Origin: JAISGQ01 sp964500965
GTDB taxonomy: Bacteria > Bacillota > Clostridia > Oscillospirales > Acutalibacteraceae
Direction of reading: 5' to 3'
Assembly: GCA_964500965.1 (NCBI GenBank)
Contig: CAZCQZ010000026.1
Location: 1-30,682, forward strand
DNA length: 30,682 nucleotides
Shown here: in pieces, positions 1-6,511 of the stretch
Layout: each line of letters opens with the position of its first letter
Numbering within the stretch: position 1 is the first letter of the stretch
The notes under the pieces: model-generated
Seen by the model: only the letters and a program-made list of their open reading frames with translations
What the model was told of the DNA's origin: nothing
The model's database searches: none
Made by a program: the position numbers and the translations under genes

Positions 1-284
1 TCAAGAACAACGTCTACGCCGATTTCTTTCCAGGGAAGATTTGCAGGGTCTTTCTCTGCAAGGATTTCGATTCTGGTACCGTCAACGGTGATGGAAGTCT
101 CGTCACTCTCAACAGGCAGATTGTACTTGCCCTGAGCGGTGTCGTACTTGAGAAGATGTGCGAGCATCTTGGGGCTGGTGAGGTCGTTGATAGCAACGAT
201 TTCATAACCCTCGGCTCTGAACATCTGACGGAATGCGAGACGGCCGATACGACCGAAGCCATTGATTGCAACTCTTACTGACAT
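1..284 (-). CDS. gap: Glyceraldehyde-3-phosphate dehydrogenase, N-terminal part (runs off left edge)
   Basis: Catalyses the NAD-dependent oxidation and phosphorylation of glyceraldehyde 3-phosphate in cytoplasmic glycolysis. Seen: reading from 284 leftwards gives MSVRVAINGFGRIGRLAFRQ, the Rossmann GFGRIGR dinucleotide-binding motif of GAPDH, followed by AINDLTSPKMLAHLLKYDT and the 'YDTAQGKY' stretch of the family. The start is fixed by a GGAGG Shine-Dalgarno 8 bases upstream. Only about 94 codons lie in the window; the catalytic Cys is outside it. The gene stands alone behind its own promoter (328-356). Identification is firm; whether this is the glycolytic GapA or an anabolic paralogue cannot be told from this part. 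Confidence 0.95.
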   Translation of the reverse strand, partial: MSVRVAINGFGRIGRLAFRQMFRAEGYEIVAINDLTSPKMLAHLLKYDTAQGKYNLPVESDETSITVDGTRIEILAEKDPANLPWKEIGVDVVL

Positions 285-327
285 TTTAATTAACCTCCGT
301 TAATAAAATTTGTTTTTACCAACCAGT

Positions 328-356
328 ATTTTATAATATAATTGCAGATTTTTCAA
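328..356 (-). promoter_or_regulatory. Sigma-A type promoter of gap
   Basis: On the minus strand TTGAAA (351-356) and TAAAAT (328-333) are separated by 17 bases. The leader to the gap start is about 40 nt. The rest of 285-475 contains only AT-rich sequence and the end of the PAP2 gene; I see no other gene and only a weak GGCT/AGCC hairpin downstream of PAP2. Confidence 0.65.
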
Positions 357-475
357 GCCCTTTAATAAACTTTGACATACTTTGGACAAACTTCTCAACT
401 TAGGCTAAAAGGGACAGCCTCAAAAGCGCAAATTTGTTAGATATTCCTAACGCAGAAGCCTGCACTTTGCCGCAC

Positions 476-1375
476 TCACTCGGCTGCTTTGCCGTCCTTA
501 ATAAAGAGTTTGAAAAGCATGGGCCAGAGAACCGTTGCCCAGACAATGATTGCCGCGTAACGAACGGTATCTATAACAAGGTTATCGCCCAGAAGCTTCA
601 TGCCGGACTTAATTGCCACCAGCACGCCTACGCCGACAACGACCTTGATAACATGCATGTACCACTTGCCGAGCCGCGGATTGAATTTGACAAAATTGCT
701 TTCGATGTAATAGCCTATGGCAAAGCCGAAGCCGACACCTGCGGACTTGCAGCAATCGGAAGCGTATTCATAGCCTACAGTGCCGTTTTCGTAAAGCACC
801 AGCGAATAGATAATAAGTGCCACGGACAGCAGAGCAAAGCCTGCCGAGGTTGCGATACAGCGCACCTTGCCGTCGGTTCCGGGCTTCACAAGCAGTACCA
901 CCGCAACAACGGATATTGCGGCAACAAGAGCGGCAACGGAAACATCGGCAGGGGTATGTACCCCCAGATACATTCTCGAAAAGCCTACCGCAAAGGGTAT
1001 GAAGAAGAACAGCACACGAAGCCATGCGTTTTTCACCGAAACACCCAAAGTCCACCAGAGAGACACCGCACTCTGAGTGTGACCGCTGGGGAATGAATAG
1101 CTTGTAGCGTGCGCTTTTGCGGCTTCAACCGCTTCAAAGGACGGGTCACGCACCCACGGACGGTCAATACGACAGGTGATTTTCAAGCCCTGAGTGAAAA
1201 CGGACGAGAGCAAAAACGCAAAGCCCATACGGTACGCAAGCTTTTTGTCAAGACACCAGAAAATTATGCAGAGCACCAGAAACAGCACAACCTCCTCACC
1301 GAGCTTTGTTATCAGAAGAAAAAGCTCATTGAGAAACGGCGTTCTTATCTCCGCAAGCGAATGTAAAAATTCCAT
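476..1375 (-). CDS. PAP2-superfamily integral membrane phosphatase
   Basis: Membrane phosphatase of the PAP2 (lipid phosphate phosphatase) family, expected to dephosphorylate a lipid phosphate such as phosphatidic acid or undecaprenyl pyrophosphate on the outer face. Seen: the three family motifs in order, K-x6-RP (KITCRIDRP), PSGH (SFPSGHTQS) and SR-x5-H-x3-D (SRMYLGVHTPAD). Motif 1 follows two membrane segments and motifs 2 and 3 flank a third. The C-terminal half has about four more hydrophobic segments, giving 299 residues, longer than minimal PAP2 proteins. The ATG at 1375 is preferred over an ATG 12 codons upstream because GGAGGG lies 6 bases before it. The substrate cannot be read from sequence. 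It appears monocistronic. Confidence 0.88.
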   Translation of the reverse strand: MEFLHSLAEIRTPFLNELFLLITKLGEEVVLFLVLCIIFWCLDKKLAYRMGFAFLLSSVFTQGLKITCRIDRPWVRDPSFEAVEAAKAHATSYSFPSGHTQSAVSLWWTLGVSVKNAWLRVLFFFIPFAVGFSRMYLGVHTPADVSVAALVAAISVVAVVLLVKPGTDGKVRCIATSAGFALLSVALIIYSLVLYENGTVGYEYASDCCKSAGVGFGFAIGYYIESNFVKFNPRLGKWYMHVIKVVVGVGVLVAIKSGMKLLGDNLVIDTVRYAAIIVWATVLWPMLFKLFIKDGKAAE

Positions 1376-1442
1376 TGTGAACCCTCCGATTCTTTTTTTA
1401 CATTGTATCACATAGCCTTTGATTTTTCCACAGGTTTTTATT

Positions 1443-2129
1443 CTATTCCCCCGTAAAATTTCTTTCGATAAAGCTCTTTGCTCTGAAGCCCAGCATAAAA
1501 AACGTTCCGTCCGCTTTAAGCAATGTGATTCGGAGATTATCGCGCTCTGCCGATGAAAGCGAAATTTCGTCTTTTTTAAAAGCGTAACAGCCCAAATCGT
1601 TTTCAGAACGGAAAAATCCGTGCTTCAAATTTACCGTTATCCTCAGTTCATTATCCGCAACAAATATGCAGACGTCGTGATTTGAAAATTTTTTATCACT
1701 TGATTCATAGCACTTTGTCACAAGGCACGGCTCACACAGCCTGTAATATTCGCGCAGATGCTCGCAGGCTTCACTGAGCATCTCCTTTTTTATATTGTAG
1801 TTCGGCGTTTCGGTTTTTCCGGAGATTGCCAGAGCTATAATCGCGGCTATAATCAAAGACACAATTACACCGGCAAAACCGAAAATGCCTTTTCCGATAT
1901 ATTGAAGCACCGTTTCAAAAGAATTTCCGGCTTCCGGAATCAATTCGAGAATCGAAAACCACAGTCCGCTGAGAACAATACCGCCGGCAAAAAACACAAT
2001 GAGAGCTACTGCGTTTAACACTTTTTCTTTGCGCACAAACCTTTTTTCCTTTTTCGCAAGCTCGGCATACCGCGCTTTAAGAGCGACATTTTCCGTTGTT
2101 TTCGTTCCGTTGTATTTAAAATATCGCAT
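1443..2129 (-). CDS. Unrecognised two-helix membrane protein
   Basis: I do not recognise this family. Seen: a charged N-terminus of about 40 residues rich in Lys and Arg, two hydrophobic segments (around residues 40-65 and 80-105 of the 228-residue form), then a soluble C-terminal domain of about 115 residues with two close Cys (CEPCLVTKC). The C-terminal part looks like mixed alpha/beta. An alternative GTG start at 2153 would overlap the upstream GNAT stop (GTGA), but the ATG at 2129 has GGAAGTG 5 bases upstream and is preferred. It is the last gene of the 4065-to-1443 operon. Function unknown. Confidence 0.6.
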   Translation of the reverse strand: MRYFKYNGTKTTENVALKARYAELAKKEKRFVRKEKVLNAVALIVFFAGGIVLSGLWFSILELIPEAGNSFETVLQYIGKGIFGFAGVIVSLIIAAIIALAISGKTETPNYNIKKEMLSEACEHLREYYRLCEPCLVTKCYESSDKKFSNHDVCIFVADNELRITVNLKHGFFRSENDLGCYAFKKDEISLSSAERDNLRITLLKADGTFFMLGFRAKSFIERNFTGE

Positions 2130-2149
2130 ATTATCACTTCCGATTAAAT

Positions 2150-2893
2150 TCACCTGTCACGGTAATAGTATATAAGGTCAACGGGCTTGTTCAAGCCCTC
2201 GTGCCATATGCATTTACGCCGCAAGCCCTCTCTGACAAATCCAAGCTTTTCAAGCAGCTTTGCCGAGGGTATATTTTCCTCAAGAACGCCTGCAACTATC
2301 AGCTCTGTGTGCAAATCCTCGCACAGAAGCTTTATTATCGCCGTGAGAGCTTCAAAAGCGTAGCCACGGCGTCGGTATGACGGGCTTACGGCGTAGCCTA
2401 TCTCCTTTGTTTCAACCGCTCGTGAATCGTCGTCAAAAATATGGACAGTGCCTATGACCTTGCCGCTCTCACGCAATACAAGCACATATTGCCCGGCTCT
2501 TTCCGCAAACAGCTCCATTAGCTGTGCAAATTCCTCATTCATTTCCGATACGGGCTTACAGCAATCCATGTAGCTGCCCTGTTCATCGGAAACAAGCTCA
2601 AGACAATCCACGCTGTCCTCCGGTCTGAATCGCCGCACTGTAAGCCGCTCGGTTTCCAACACCAGATTCGGCAAAAGCAGTTTTCCGACACAGTAGGCAA
2701 GGAAGCTTTCGTATTCGTCCTCGGAAATCAAAGTCGTATTCACGGTGATGAGCTTTTTTCCGTCGGTATCGGCTACCGAACACCTGGGCAATGAGGGGCT
2801 TTCTTCCCGATTGATGCTTACATCAAGCCCAAATCCACTGCACAGGTCAATATACTTTCTGTTTGTTTTCTCAATAGCTTCAAAATTTTTCAC
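2150..2893 (-). CDS. GNAT acetyltransferase with an N-terminal extension
   Basis: Cytoplasmic acetyl-CoA-dependent N-acetyltransferase of the RimJ/RimL-like GNAT group. Seen: the GNAT domain begins near residue 77 with LETERLTVRRFRPED. It continues through KVIGTVHIFD, the acetyl-CoA loop SPSYRRRGYAFEAL, and the helix 'NIPSAKLLEKLGFVREG' typical of RimL-like enzymes. The first 75 residues form a separate small region of unknown role that contains DGKKLITVNTTLISEDEY; total length is 247 against about 180 for a plain GNAT. The start codon is GTG with AAGGACGG about 9 bases upstream. Second GNAT of the same operon. The substrate (amino group of a protein, antibiotic or metabolite) cannot be predicted. 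Confidence 0.82.
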   Translation of the reverse strand: MKNFEAIEKTNRKYIDLCSGFGLDVSINREESPSLPRCSVADTDGKKLITVNTTLISEDEYESFLAYCVGKLLLPNLVLETERLTVRRFRPEDSVDCLELVSDEQGSYMDCCKPVSEMNEEFAQLMELFAERAGQYVLVLRESGKVIGTVHIFDDDSRAVETKEIGYAVSPSYRRRGYAFEALTAIIKLLCEDLHTELIVAGVLEENIPSAKLLEKLGFVREGLRRKCIWHEGLNKPVDLIYYYRDR

Positions 2894-2909
2894 AATATTT
2901 AACCGTCCT

Positions 2910-2999
2910 TTATACAGTGGCTTTCCGAAACATCACCGTCTGTTCTTTCATTGATATTTTGTAAACCTCAAAGCCGTATTCCGTCAGCTCCTTTTTGAA
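2910..2999 (-). other. In-frame 29-codon tail after the GNAT stop codon
   Basis: Directly after the TAA that ends the 3000-3575 GNAT, the same frame stays open for 29 codons (starting FKKELTEYGFEVYKISMKEQ) and ends at TAA 2910-2912. The composition is protein-like. It has no good start codon or ribosome binding site. It may be the remnant C-terminus of a lost gene, or chance. Low confidence that it is expressed. Confidence 0.25.
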
Positions 3000-3013
3000 T
3001 TAAAAAAAGGAGC
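2987..3013 (-). repeat. 10-bp perfect inverted repeat over the GNAT stop codon
   Basis: Minus strand GCTCCTTTTT, 7-base loop TTAATTC, AAAAAGGAGC. The hairpin contains the stop codon of the upstream GNAT and is not followed by a T-run, so it is not a standard terminator. It could attenuate transcription or stabilise an mRNA end between two GNAT cistrons. Confidence 0.5.
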
Positions 3014-3575
3014 GGTCTAAGGGCATGCCTGCAATATTTTCAATTTCCGCCCAATGCTCCCTCGTCATAACATTCGTGTGCCCTGTGCGAACCTCGTTCA
3101 TCAGCGGAACGGGAACATCGTTGCAGGTGTGATGATAAACAAAGCCCGCTTTTTTCTGCACTCTTTTGGATTTGTTATTTCCGTCATAGTAACCGCACCA
3201 AACGGTTGTCATGCCTATATCGGCAAACGCGTGGCGAAGCATTTCCCTTACCGCTTCGGTCATATATCCTCTGCCCCAGAACGGCTTGCCCAGCCAGTAT
3301 CCCAGCTCACATTCATCGTCCCTGTCGGTCATATCCGTATGTCCCTTGAGCCTTAATTCAATGCAGCCGATTGCGATGTCATTTTCCTTTTCGCAGATTG
3401 CATAGCACTCTTTGCCGTTAAGTACATTGCGAATTATATCAAGACTTTCCTCTGCCGACCTGTGAGGCTGCCACCCGGCAATCGGACCGACGGCAGGGTC
3501 TTTTGCATATTCAAACAGGCTTTCCGCGTCTGCTTCTGTCCATTTCCTCAATATCAGTCTTTCCGTTTGCAGCAT
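3000..3575 (-). CDS. GNAT acetyltransferase (RimJ/RimL-like)
   Basis: Acetyl-CoA-dependent N-acetyltransferase, cytoplasmic. Seen: a complete single GNAT domain of 191 residues opening LQTERLILRKWTEADAESLF, with GCIELRL, ELGYWLGKPFWGRGYMTEAV (acetyl-CoA pyrophosphate loop W-G-R-G-Y) and NNKSKRVQKKAGF near the end. This domain order is typical of RimJ/RimL and of small-molecule acetyltransferases in Firmicutes. The ATG at 3575 has AAGGAACGG 3-10 bases upstream. It starts 1 base after the stop of the 3577-4065 gene, so translation is probably coupled. Substrate unknown; the C-terminus differs from the other two GNATs here, so they are not recent duplicates. Confidence 0.85.
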   Translation of the reverse strand: MLQTERLILRKWTEADAESLFEYAKDPAVGPIAGWQPHRSAEESLDIIRNVLNGKECYAICEKENDIAIGCIELRLKGHTDMTDRDDECELGYWLGKPFWGRGYMTEAVREMLRHAFADIGMTTVWCGYYDGNNKSKRVQKKAGFVYHHTCNDVPVPLMNEVRTGHTNVMTREHWAEIENIAGMPLDRSFF

Positions 3576-3576
3576 T

Positions 3577-4065
3577 TTACCGTTCCTTTCTGCCGAATAT
3601 GCGTCTTTTCCTGCGGATTCCTTTGCGTTTTTCCGCCGGTATCGGTTTAGGCAAATCTTTATCCAACACCCACGACAATTCTATGCCACATACCGAAAAA
3701 GTAAAATAATCTCCCTTTTGACTGTTCGGAGATACGAAACCGTCTGTAACGATAATATTCAAAGGCAAGCTGTCACAAATTTCGATTTCCCGGTCGTCTG
3801 TTTCGGAAATCCTGCCGCAGACAGTGTAATCAATGTTAATATAATCCAAACGGTCATCTAATTCAACCGAAAGAATCTCGTCCGGCTTGGAGATTTCAAT
3901 TCCAAACTCCGACAAAAATTCCTCCAGCTTCGGAAATTTCCCGTTTATCTGCGCATAATAATTTTTACAGCTATCACATTCGCAAAGAAGATGCGTTTTG
4001 TAATAATTTGCGGTTTCTTCAACATCAACCTCAAATACATATCCGTTTTTACAAATGGCAGTCAT
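3577..4065 (-). CDS. Small protein with a Cys cluster, function unknown
   Basis: I do not recognise a named family. Seen: 162 residues with HLLCECDSCKNYYAQ near residues 25-40. Three Cys in six residues suggest metal or disulphide binding, resembling the N-terminus of several short clostridial hypothetical proteins. It is acidic in the middle and ends in a very basic tail, KRKGIRRKRRIFGRKER, which could bind nucleic acid or membrane phospholipid. No signal peptide or membrane segment. The ATG at 4065 has AAGGAGG 6 bases upstream. First gene of the operon that continues into two GNATs and a membrane protein. Confidence 0.6.
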   Translation of the reverse strand: MTAICKNGYVFEVDVEETANYYKTHLLCECDSCKNYYAQINGKFPKLEEFLSEFGIEISKPDEILSVELDDRLDYINIDYTVCGRISETDDREIEICDSLPLNIIVTDGFVSPNSQKGDYFTFSVCGIELSWVLDKDLPKPIPAEKRKGIRRKRRIFGRKER

Positions 4066-4129
4066 ACAAATCCTCCTTGATAACGAAGTCGCTATAGTCG
4101 TTTGTCCTTTTATGATTCCCGAAATCTAA

Positions 4130-4159
4130 ATTATATCAATTCGGAAAATCGAGTATCCA
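4130..4159 (-). promoter_or_regulatory. Promoter of the 4065-to-1443 operon
   Basis: Minus strand TGGATA (4154-4159), 18-base spacer, TATAAT (4130-4135). The -10 is perfect and the -35 matches 4 of 6. It lies about 65 bases before the first start codon. Confidence 0.5.
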
Positions 4160-4379
4160 ATCTGCAATATCAATGACTTTGATTTCCTCATACCGACACT
4201 TGTCATGTATGCTTCGGTAATCCTCTCCGGCTCGTCCATGCTCGTCTCCACGTGGCACATCCGGATACGCTGAATTTCTTCGCTGTTTTTAGGTTCAGGG
4301 GAACATATCCACAGCCTTTTTCACACTTTTGCTGTTTGTGGGAATATGTCTATTAAACTGAAGTTTTCGTGTGCTTAAC
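4160..4379. other. Gap without an intact gene; imperfect hairpin 4301-4350
   Basis: No intact gene. On the minus strand 4350-4331 and 4316-4301 form an imperfect inverted repeat (GACATATTCCCACAAACAGC against GGCTGTGGATATGTTC) downstream of the GNAT stop. It may act as a weak terminator but lacks a T-run. The same stretch can be read as short peptide pieces resembling the C-terminal motif of RlmD (DIFPQTAKV and AVDMFP), each followed by stops. Confidence 0.35.
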
Positions 4380-4916
4380 TCATTTCTCTTTTATTTTCTT
4401 CCATTCTTCACGTGTAATTGCATAGGCATAAGAAACGGTATTTTTCGGATCGGGGTATTCTTTTACTTTTTTCATTCCATTCGCTAAAGCAGTAGAATAA
4501 GAGCCTATGTTCGTGTATTTCATGTACGAATAGATTGTGTCGTATTGCGTATTAAGGAATACCCAATCCCGTACTGCCTTTGCCGCCTCTTTCGCAAATC
4601 CTTTTCTCCAATGCTTTTTATGAATATGATAACCTATCTCCGGAAGCATTTCTCCGTCAATATTCTGTATAGTAACACCGCAATCTCCTATAAACTCTCC
4701 CGTTTCTTTCAACACAACTGCCCAAAGCCCAAAACCATACTTCTTATAATTATCCAAATTCCAACTAATCCAATTCCTTGTTTTATCTTCATCAAAAGGT
4801 GCAGGATAATGTTGCATAGTTTCTGCATCGGATACTATCTCAAAAAGTGCGTCAAAGTCTTCTGTAACGTATTCTCTTAAAATAAGTCTGTCTGTTTCAA
4901 GTATCATTTTACTCAT
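4380..4916 (-). CDS. GNAT acetyltransferase (RimJ/RimL-like)
   Basis: Acetyl-CoA-dependent N-acetyltransferase. Seen: 178 residues opening ILETDRLILREYVTEDFDAL, then EFIGDCGVTIQ, EIGYHIHKKHWRKGFAKEAA (acetyl-CoA loop W-R-K-G-F-A) and a C-terminal NIGSYSTALANGMKKVKEY in place of the usual 'N.aS...leK.GF'. The start at 4916 uses GAGGG 14 bases upstream, inside the end of the XRE gene; an ATG three codons later is possible. It lies 15 bases after the truncated XRE regulator and shares its promoter. Codon use is more AT-rich than the surrounding core genes, fitting acquired DNA. Substrate unknown. Confidence 0.83.
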   Translation of the reverse strand: MSKMILETDRLILREYVTEDFDALFEIVSDAETMQHYPAPFDEDKTRNWISWNLDNYKKYGFGLWAVVLKETGEFIGDCGVTIQNIDGEMLPEIGYHIHKKHWRKGFAKEAAKAVRDWVFLNTQYDTIYSYMKYTNIGSYSTALANGMKKVKEYPDPKNTVSYAYAITREEWKKIKEK

Positions 4917-4931
4917 TCTAAATAATATCCC

Positions 4932-5087
4932 TCATTTCATGCTAAGCAGCACATCTGTATTGACATTGCCACCTTTTCCGAGTTTAGCAACAGATGTAGC
5001 ACTGATACCACTCATCTCACGCAAGGTCTTTTTATTTATTCCTCGGTCTATTAATAATTTCCACAATTTATTGTAGCTAAAACGCAT
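4932..5087 (-). CDS. Short XRE/Cro-family HTH regulator, probably C-terminally truncated
   Basis: DNA-binding repressor-type protein of 51 residues. Seen: MRFSYNKLWKLLIDRGINKK, then TLREMSGISATSVAKLGKGG and NVNTDVLLSMK-stop. This matches the compact clostridial XRE family ('LWKLLID...L.G.S..T.AKL.KGENVTTDVL'), whose members are usually near 65-75 residues and continue 'kIc.aLnCdigDI'. Here the protein stops after DVLLSMK, and codons for RDII follow in another frame, consistent with a small deletion that removed the last helix. The start is fixed by GGAGG 8 bases upstream. It sits 15 bases ahead of the GNAT and likely once controlled or still controls it. Function after truncation uncertain. 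Confidence 0.7.
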   Translation of the reverse strand: MRFSYNKLWKLLIDRGINKKTLREMSGISATSVAKLGKGGNVNTDVLLSMK

Positions 5088-5186
5088 TCGCTTTACCTCC
5101 ATATTTTGACCCCATTTTCATTCTTATGCTCACACACGAATATCTGTAATCTCCGTTTTTTCGAGGTGCAAACTTCTCTGCGGATT

Positions 5187-5215
5187 ATTATATCACAAAA
5201 TTGTGCAAAAGTCTA
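5187..5215 (-). promoter_or_regulatory. Promoter of the XRE-GNAT operon
   Basis: Minus strand TAGACT (5210-5215), 17 bases, TATAAT (5187-5192). Just upstream, around 5219-5239, lies a near-palindrome (AAGTTTGCG / CGCAAAACTT) that could be an operator. Leader about 95 nt. Confidence 0.6.
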
Positions 5216-5302
5216 TAAAGTTTTGCGAACGCAAACTTAAATTCGCTTGTGCGATTTGAGTTTTGCGTATTAATCTTTTCAAGCTAAAAACGGATATCCA
5301 AA

Positions 5303-5341
5303 AAAATTCGAGAGTCAGAAGAATACCTCCAACCCCCGGAT
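5303..5341 (-). terminator. Rho-independent terminator of the DUF4268 gene; dispersed repeat copy 1
   Basis: Minus strand TCCGGGGGTTGGAGGTATTC followed by TTCTGACTCTCGAATTTTTTT. In RNA the CGGGGGU arm pairs with ACUCUCG using G-U pairs, and a 7-T run follows. It is homologous to the hairpin at 6446-6483. Confidence 0.6.
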
Positions 5342-5376
5342 TCCTTATGATTTCGAGTCTATCAGTATTCACTTGT

Positions 5377-6303
5377 TTATAAGTATTTCTTGAAGGCATT
5401 TTTCATCTTCAAGGCAACGTCCATCGCCCAATCGAACTGTTCAGACCACTTATCCTTATTATCAAAATCTGCCGGATGAGATATAAGGATTCTGCTGGCT
5501 TTCTTGTCCGGCAATTCTCTCCAGTCAAGCTTCATATCCATATCCGTTTCAATTTCCGTCTTATGGGAATGAAACTTATGGAACAGTTCTTTATCATCGG
5601 AAATATACCATTCTACAACAATCTGGTTATCCTTGCGAATCTGATTGATGCTGATATGACAAGCGGAGGAACCCACGCTCATAGTCATCCAATGGTCTGT
5701 ACTTGCCTTTCTCTTATTGAACTGCTTTGCAAATGCGTGATTTTGGAAAGCATAATCATTGAAAGCAACCCAATAGTCATATCTCGCTTGCAGCGTAGGG
5801 GAATTACTGGTGTTACGCTTGATTTCCTTTGTCCAGTCATTCGGCTTTTCTACCACTTCAAACTTAACGGCAATATCAGAACTGCCGATTTGATACAGTT
5901 TAATTTCCACCAGGAAGAAAGCAATATTCTCATCAGTGTGGTTATTCAGCCACTCAATTGCAGAACGATGTTCTTCTCTTGCTCTCTTAACAACCCAAAT
6001 TACAATATCGGCAGATTTGCCGGATGCGTATGTAATCAATTTACCAAGGTGGTCATGATTCGTATCTTCAAGCTGATTCTCGATGATGATTTTTCTGTCC
6101 GTTCCGGTTTCAGTTGCATAAATGTCTACATTGAAATCTCCAACGCTGGACTCAGTTTCATCAACGGTAATCTCCAAACCAACAGCATCCGCCAACAATG
6201 CAAGATTATCCTCTTCTGCAAGCCAAGGAGTAAAGTCCAATGCTTCATGTGGCCAAACCTTTCTCAAGTCTTTTATTTCTTTCAGTTTTCCTAAATTAAT
6301 CAT
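5377..6303 (-). CDS. DUF4268-type PD-(D/E)XK nuclease-like protein
   Basis: Cytoplasmic protein of 308 residues that I assign to the DUF4268 group, whose N-terminal half has a PD-(D/E)XK nuclease fold. Seen: FNVDIYATETG then DRKIIIENQLEDTNHDHLGK. Asp60 and Glu75-x-Gln77 fit the D...ExQ variant of the active site, with a following helix containing His85 and Lys89. The C-terminal half (residues 170-308) contains WVAFNDYAFQN and a run of aromatic residues like the DUF4268 domain. Family members occur as lone genes or near restriction and defence genes. The start ATG at 6303 has AAGGAGGA 7 bases upstream. It is flanked by two copies of a hairpin repeat and preceded by three 29-bp-spaced repeats. 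A defence role is inference. Confidence 0.72.
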   Translation of the reverse strand: MINLGKLKEIKDLRKVWPHEALDFTPWLAEEDNLALLADAVGLEITVDETESSVGDFNVDIYATETGTDRKIIIENQLEDTNHDHLGKLITYASGKSADIVIWVVKRAREEHRSAIEWLNNHTDENIAFFLVEIKLYQIGSSDIAVKFEVVEKPNDWTKEIKRNTSNSPTLQARYDYWVAFNDYAFQNHAFAKQFNKRKASTDHWMTMSVGSSACHISINQIRKDNQIVVEWYISDDKELFHKFHSHKTEIETDMDMKLDWRELPDKKASRILISHPADFDNKDKWSEQFDWAMDVALKMKNAFKKYL

Positions 6304-6336
6304 CTCTATTCCTCCTTGCCGTGCAATTAACTATTC

Positions 6337-6423
6337 TATCAACTCAACAATAAGCAAAATCATCTTGTCAACTCGACCTTGACCATTTTCATCCTGTCAA
6401 CTCAACCCCTTAATTTTCATTGA
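6337..6423. repeat. Three direct repeats at exact 29-bp spacing
   Basis: TATCAACTC at 6337, TGTCAACTC at 6366 and TGTCAACTC at 6395 (minus strand GAGTTGACA). Similarity continues past the core: units 1 and 2 agree at about 20 of 29 positions. They lie 34-120 bases upstream of the DUF4268 start and could be operator sites or iteron-like sites. Confidence 0.6.
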
Positions 6424-6445
6424 AAACAAAGGGTATAAGCAAGTA

Positions 6446-6483
6446 TTTCCGAGAGTCGGAAGAATACCTCCAACTCTCGGAAA
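6446..6483. repeat. Dispersed hairpin repeat copy 2, downstream of rlmD
   Basis: Perfect 11-bp inverted repeat TTTCCGAGAGT / ACTCTCGGAAA around a loop with GGAGG and CTTCC. Similarity to copy 1 extends to the rlmD stop codon (about 66 bases, small indels), including the 'TGAATAC' next to both elements. No T-run follows on the minus strand, so termination of rlmD here would be weak. Confidence 0.6.
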
Positions 6484-6511
6484 TGCCTTATTTTCAAGCC
6501 TTTTTCGGTAT

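Noticed and set aside
434..1096. 220-codon open frame on the plus strand
   Set aside because: Antisense to the PAP2 gene, which has three intact motifs.
5193..5399. 68-codon frame downstream of the DUF4268 gene
   Set aside because: It covers the terminator repeat and the promoter of the next operon, with no start signal.
6337..6423. Possible small CRISPR array
   Set aside because: Only a 9-12 base core is shared, the units abut at 29-bp period with no true spacers, and no cas gene is present.
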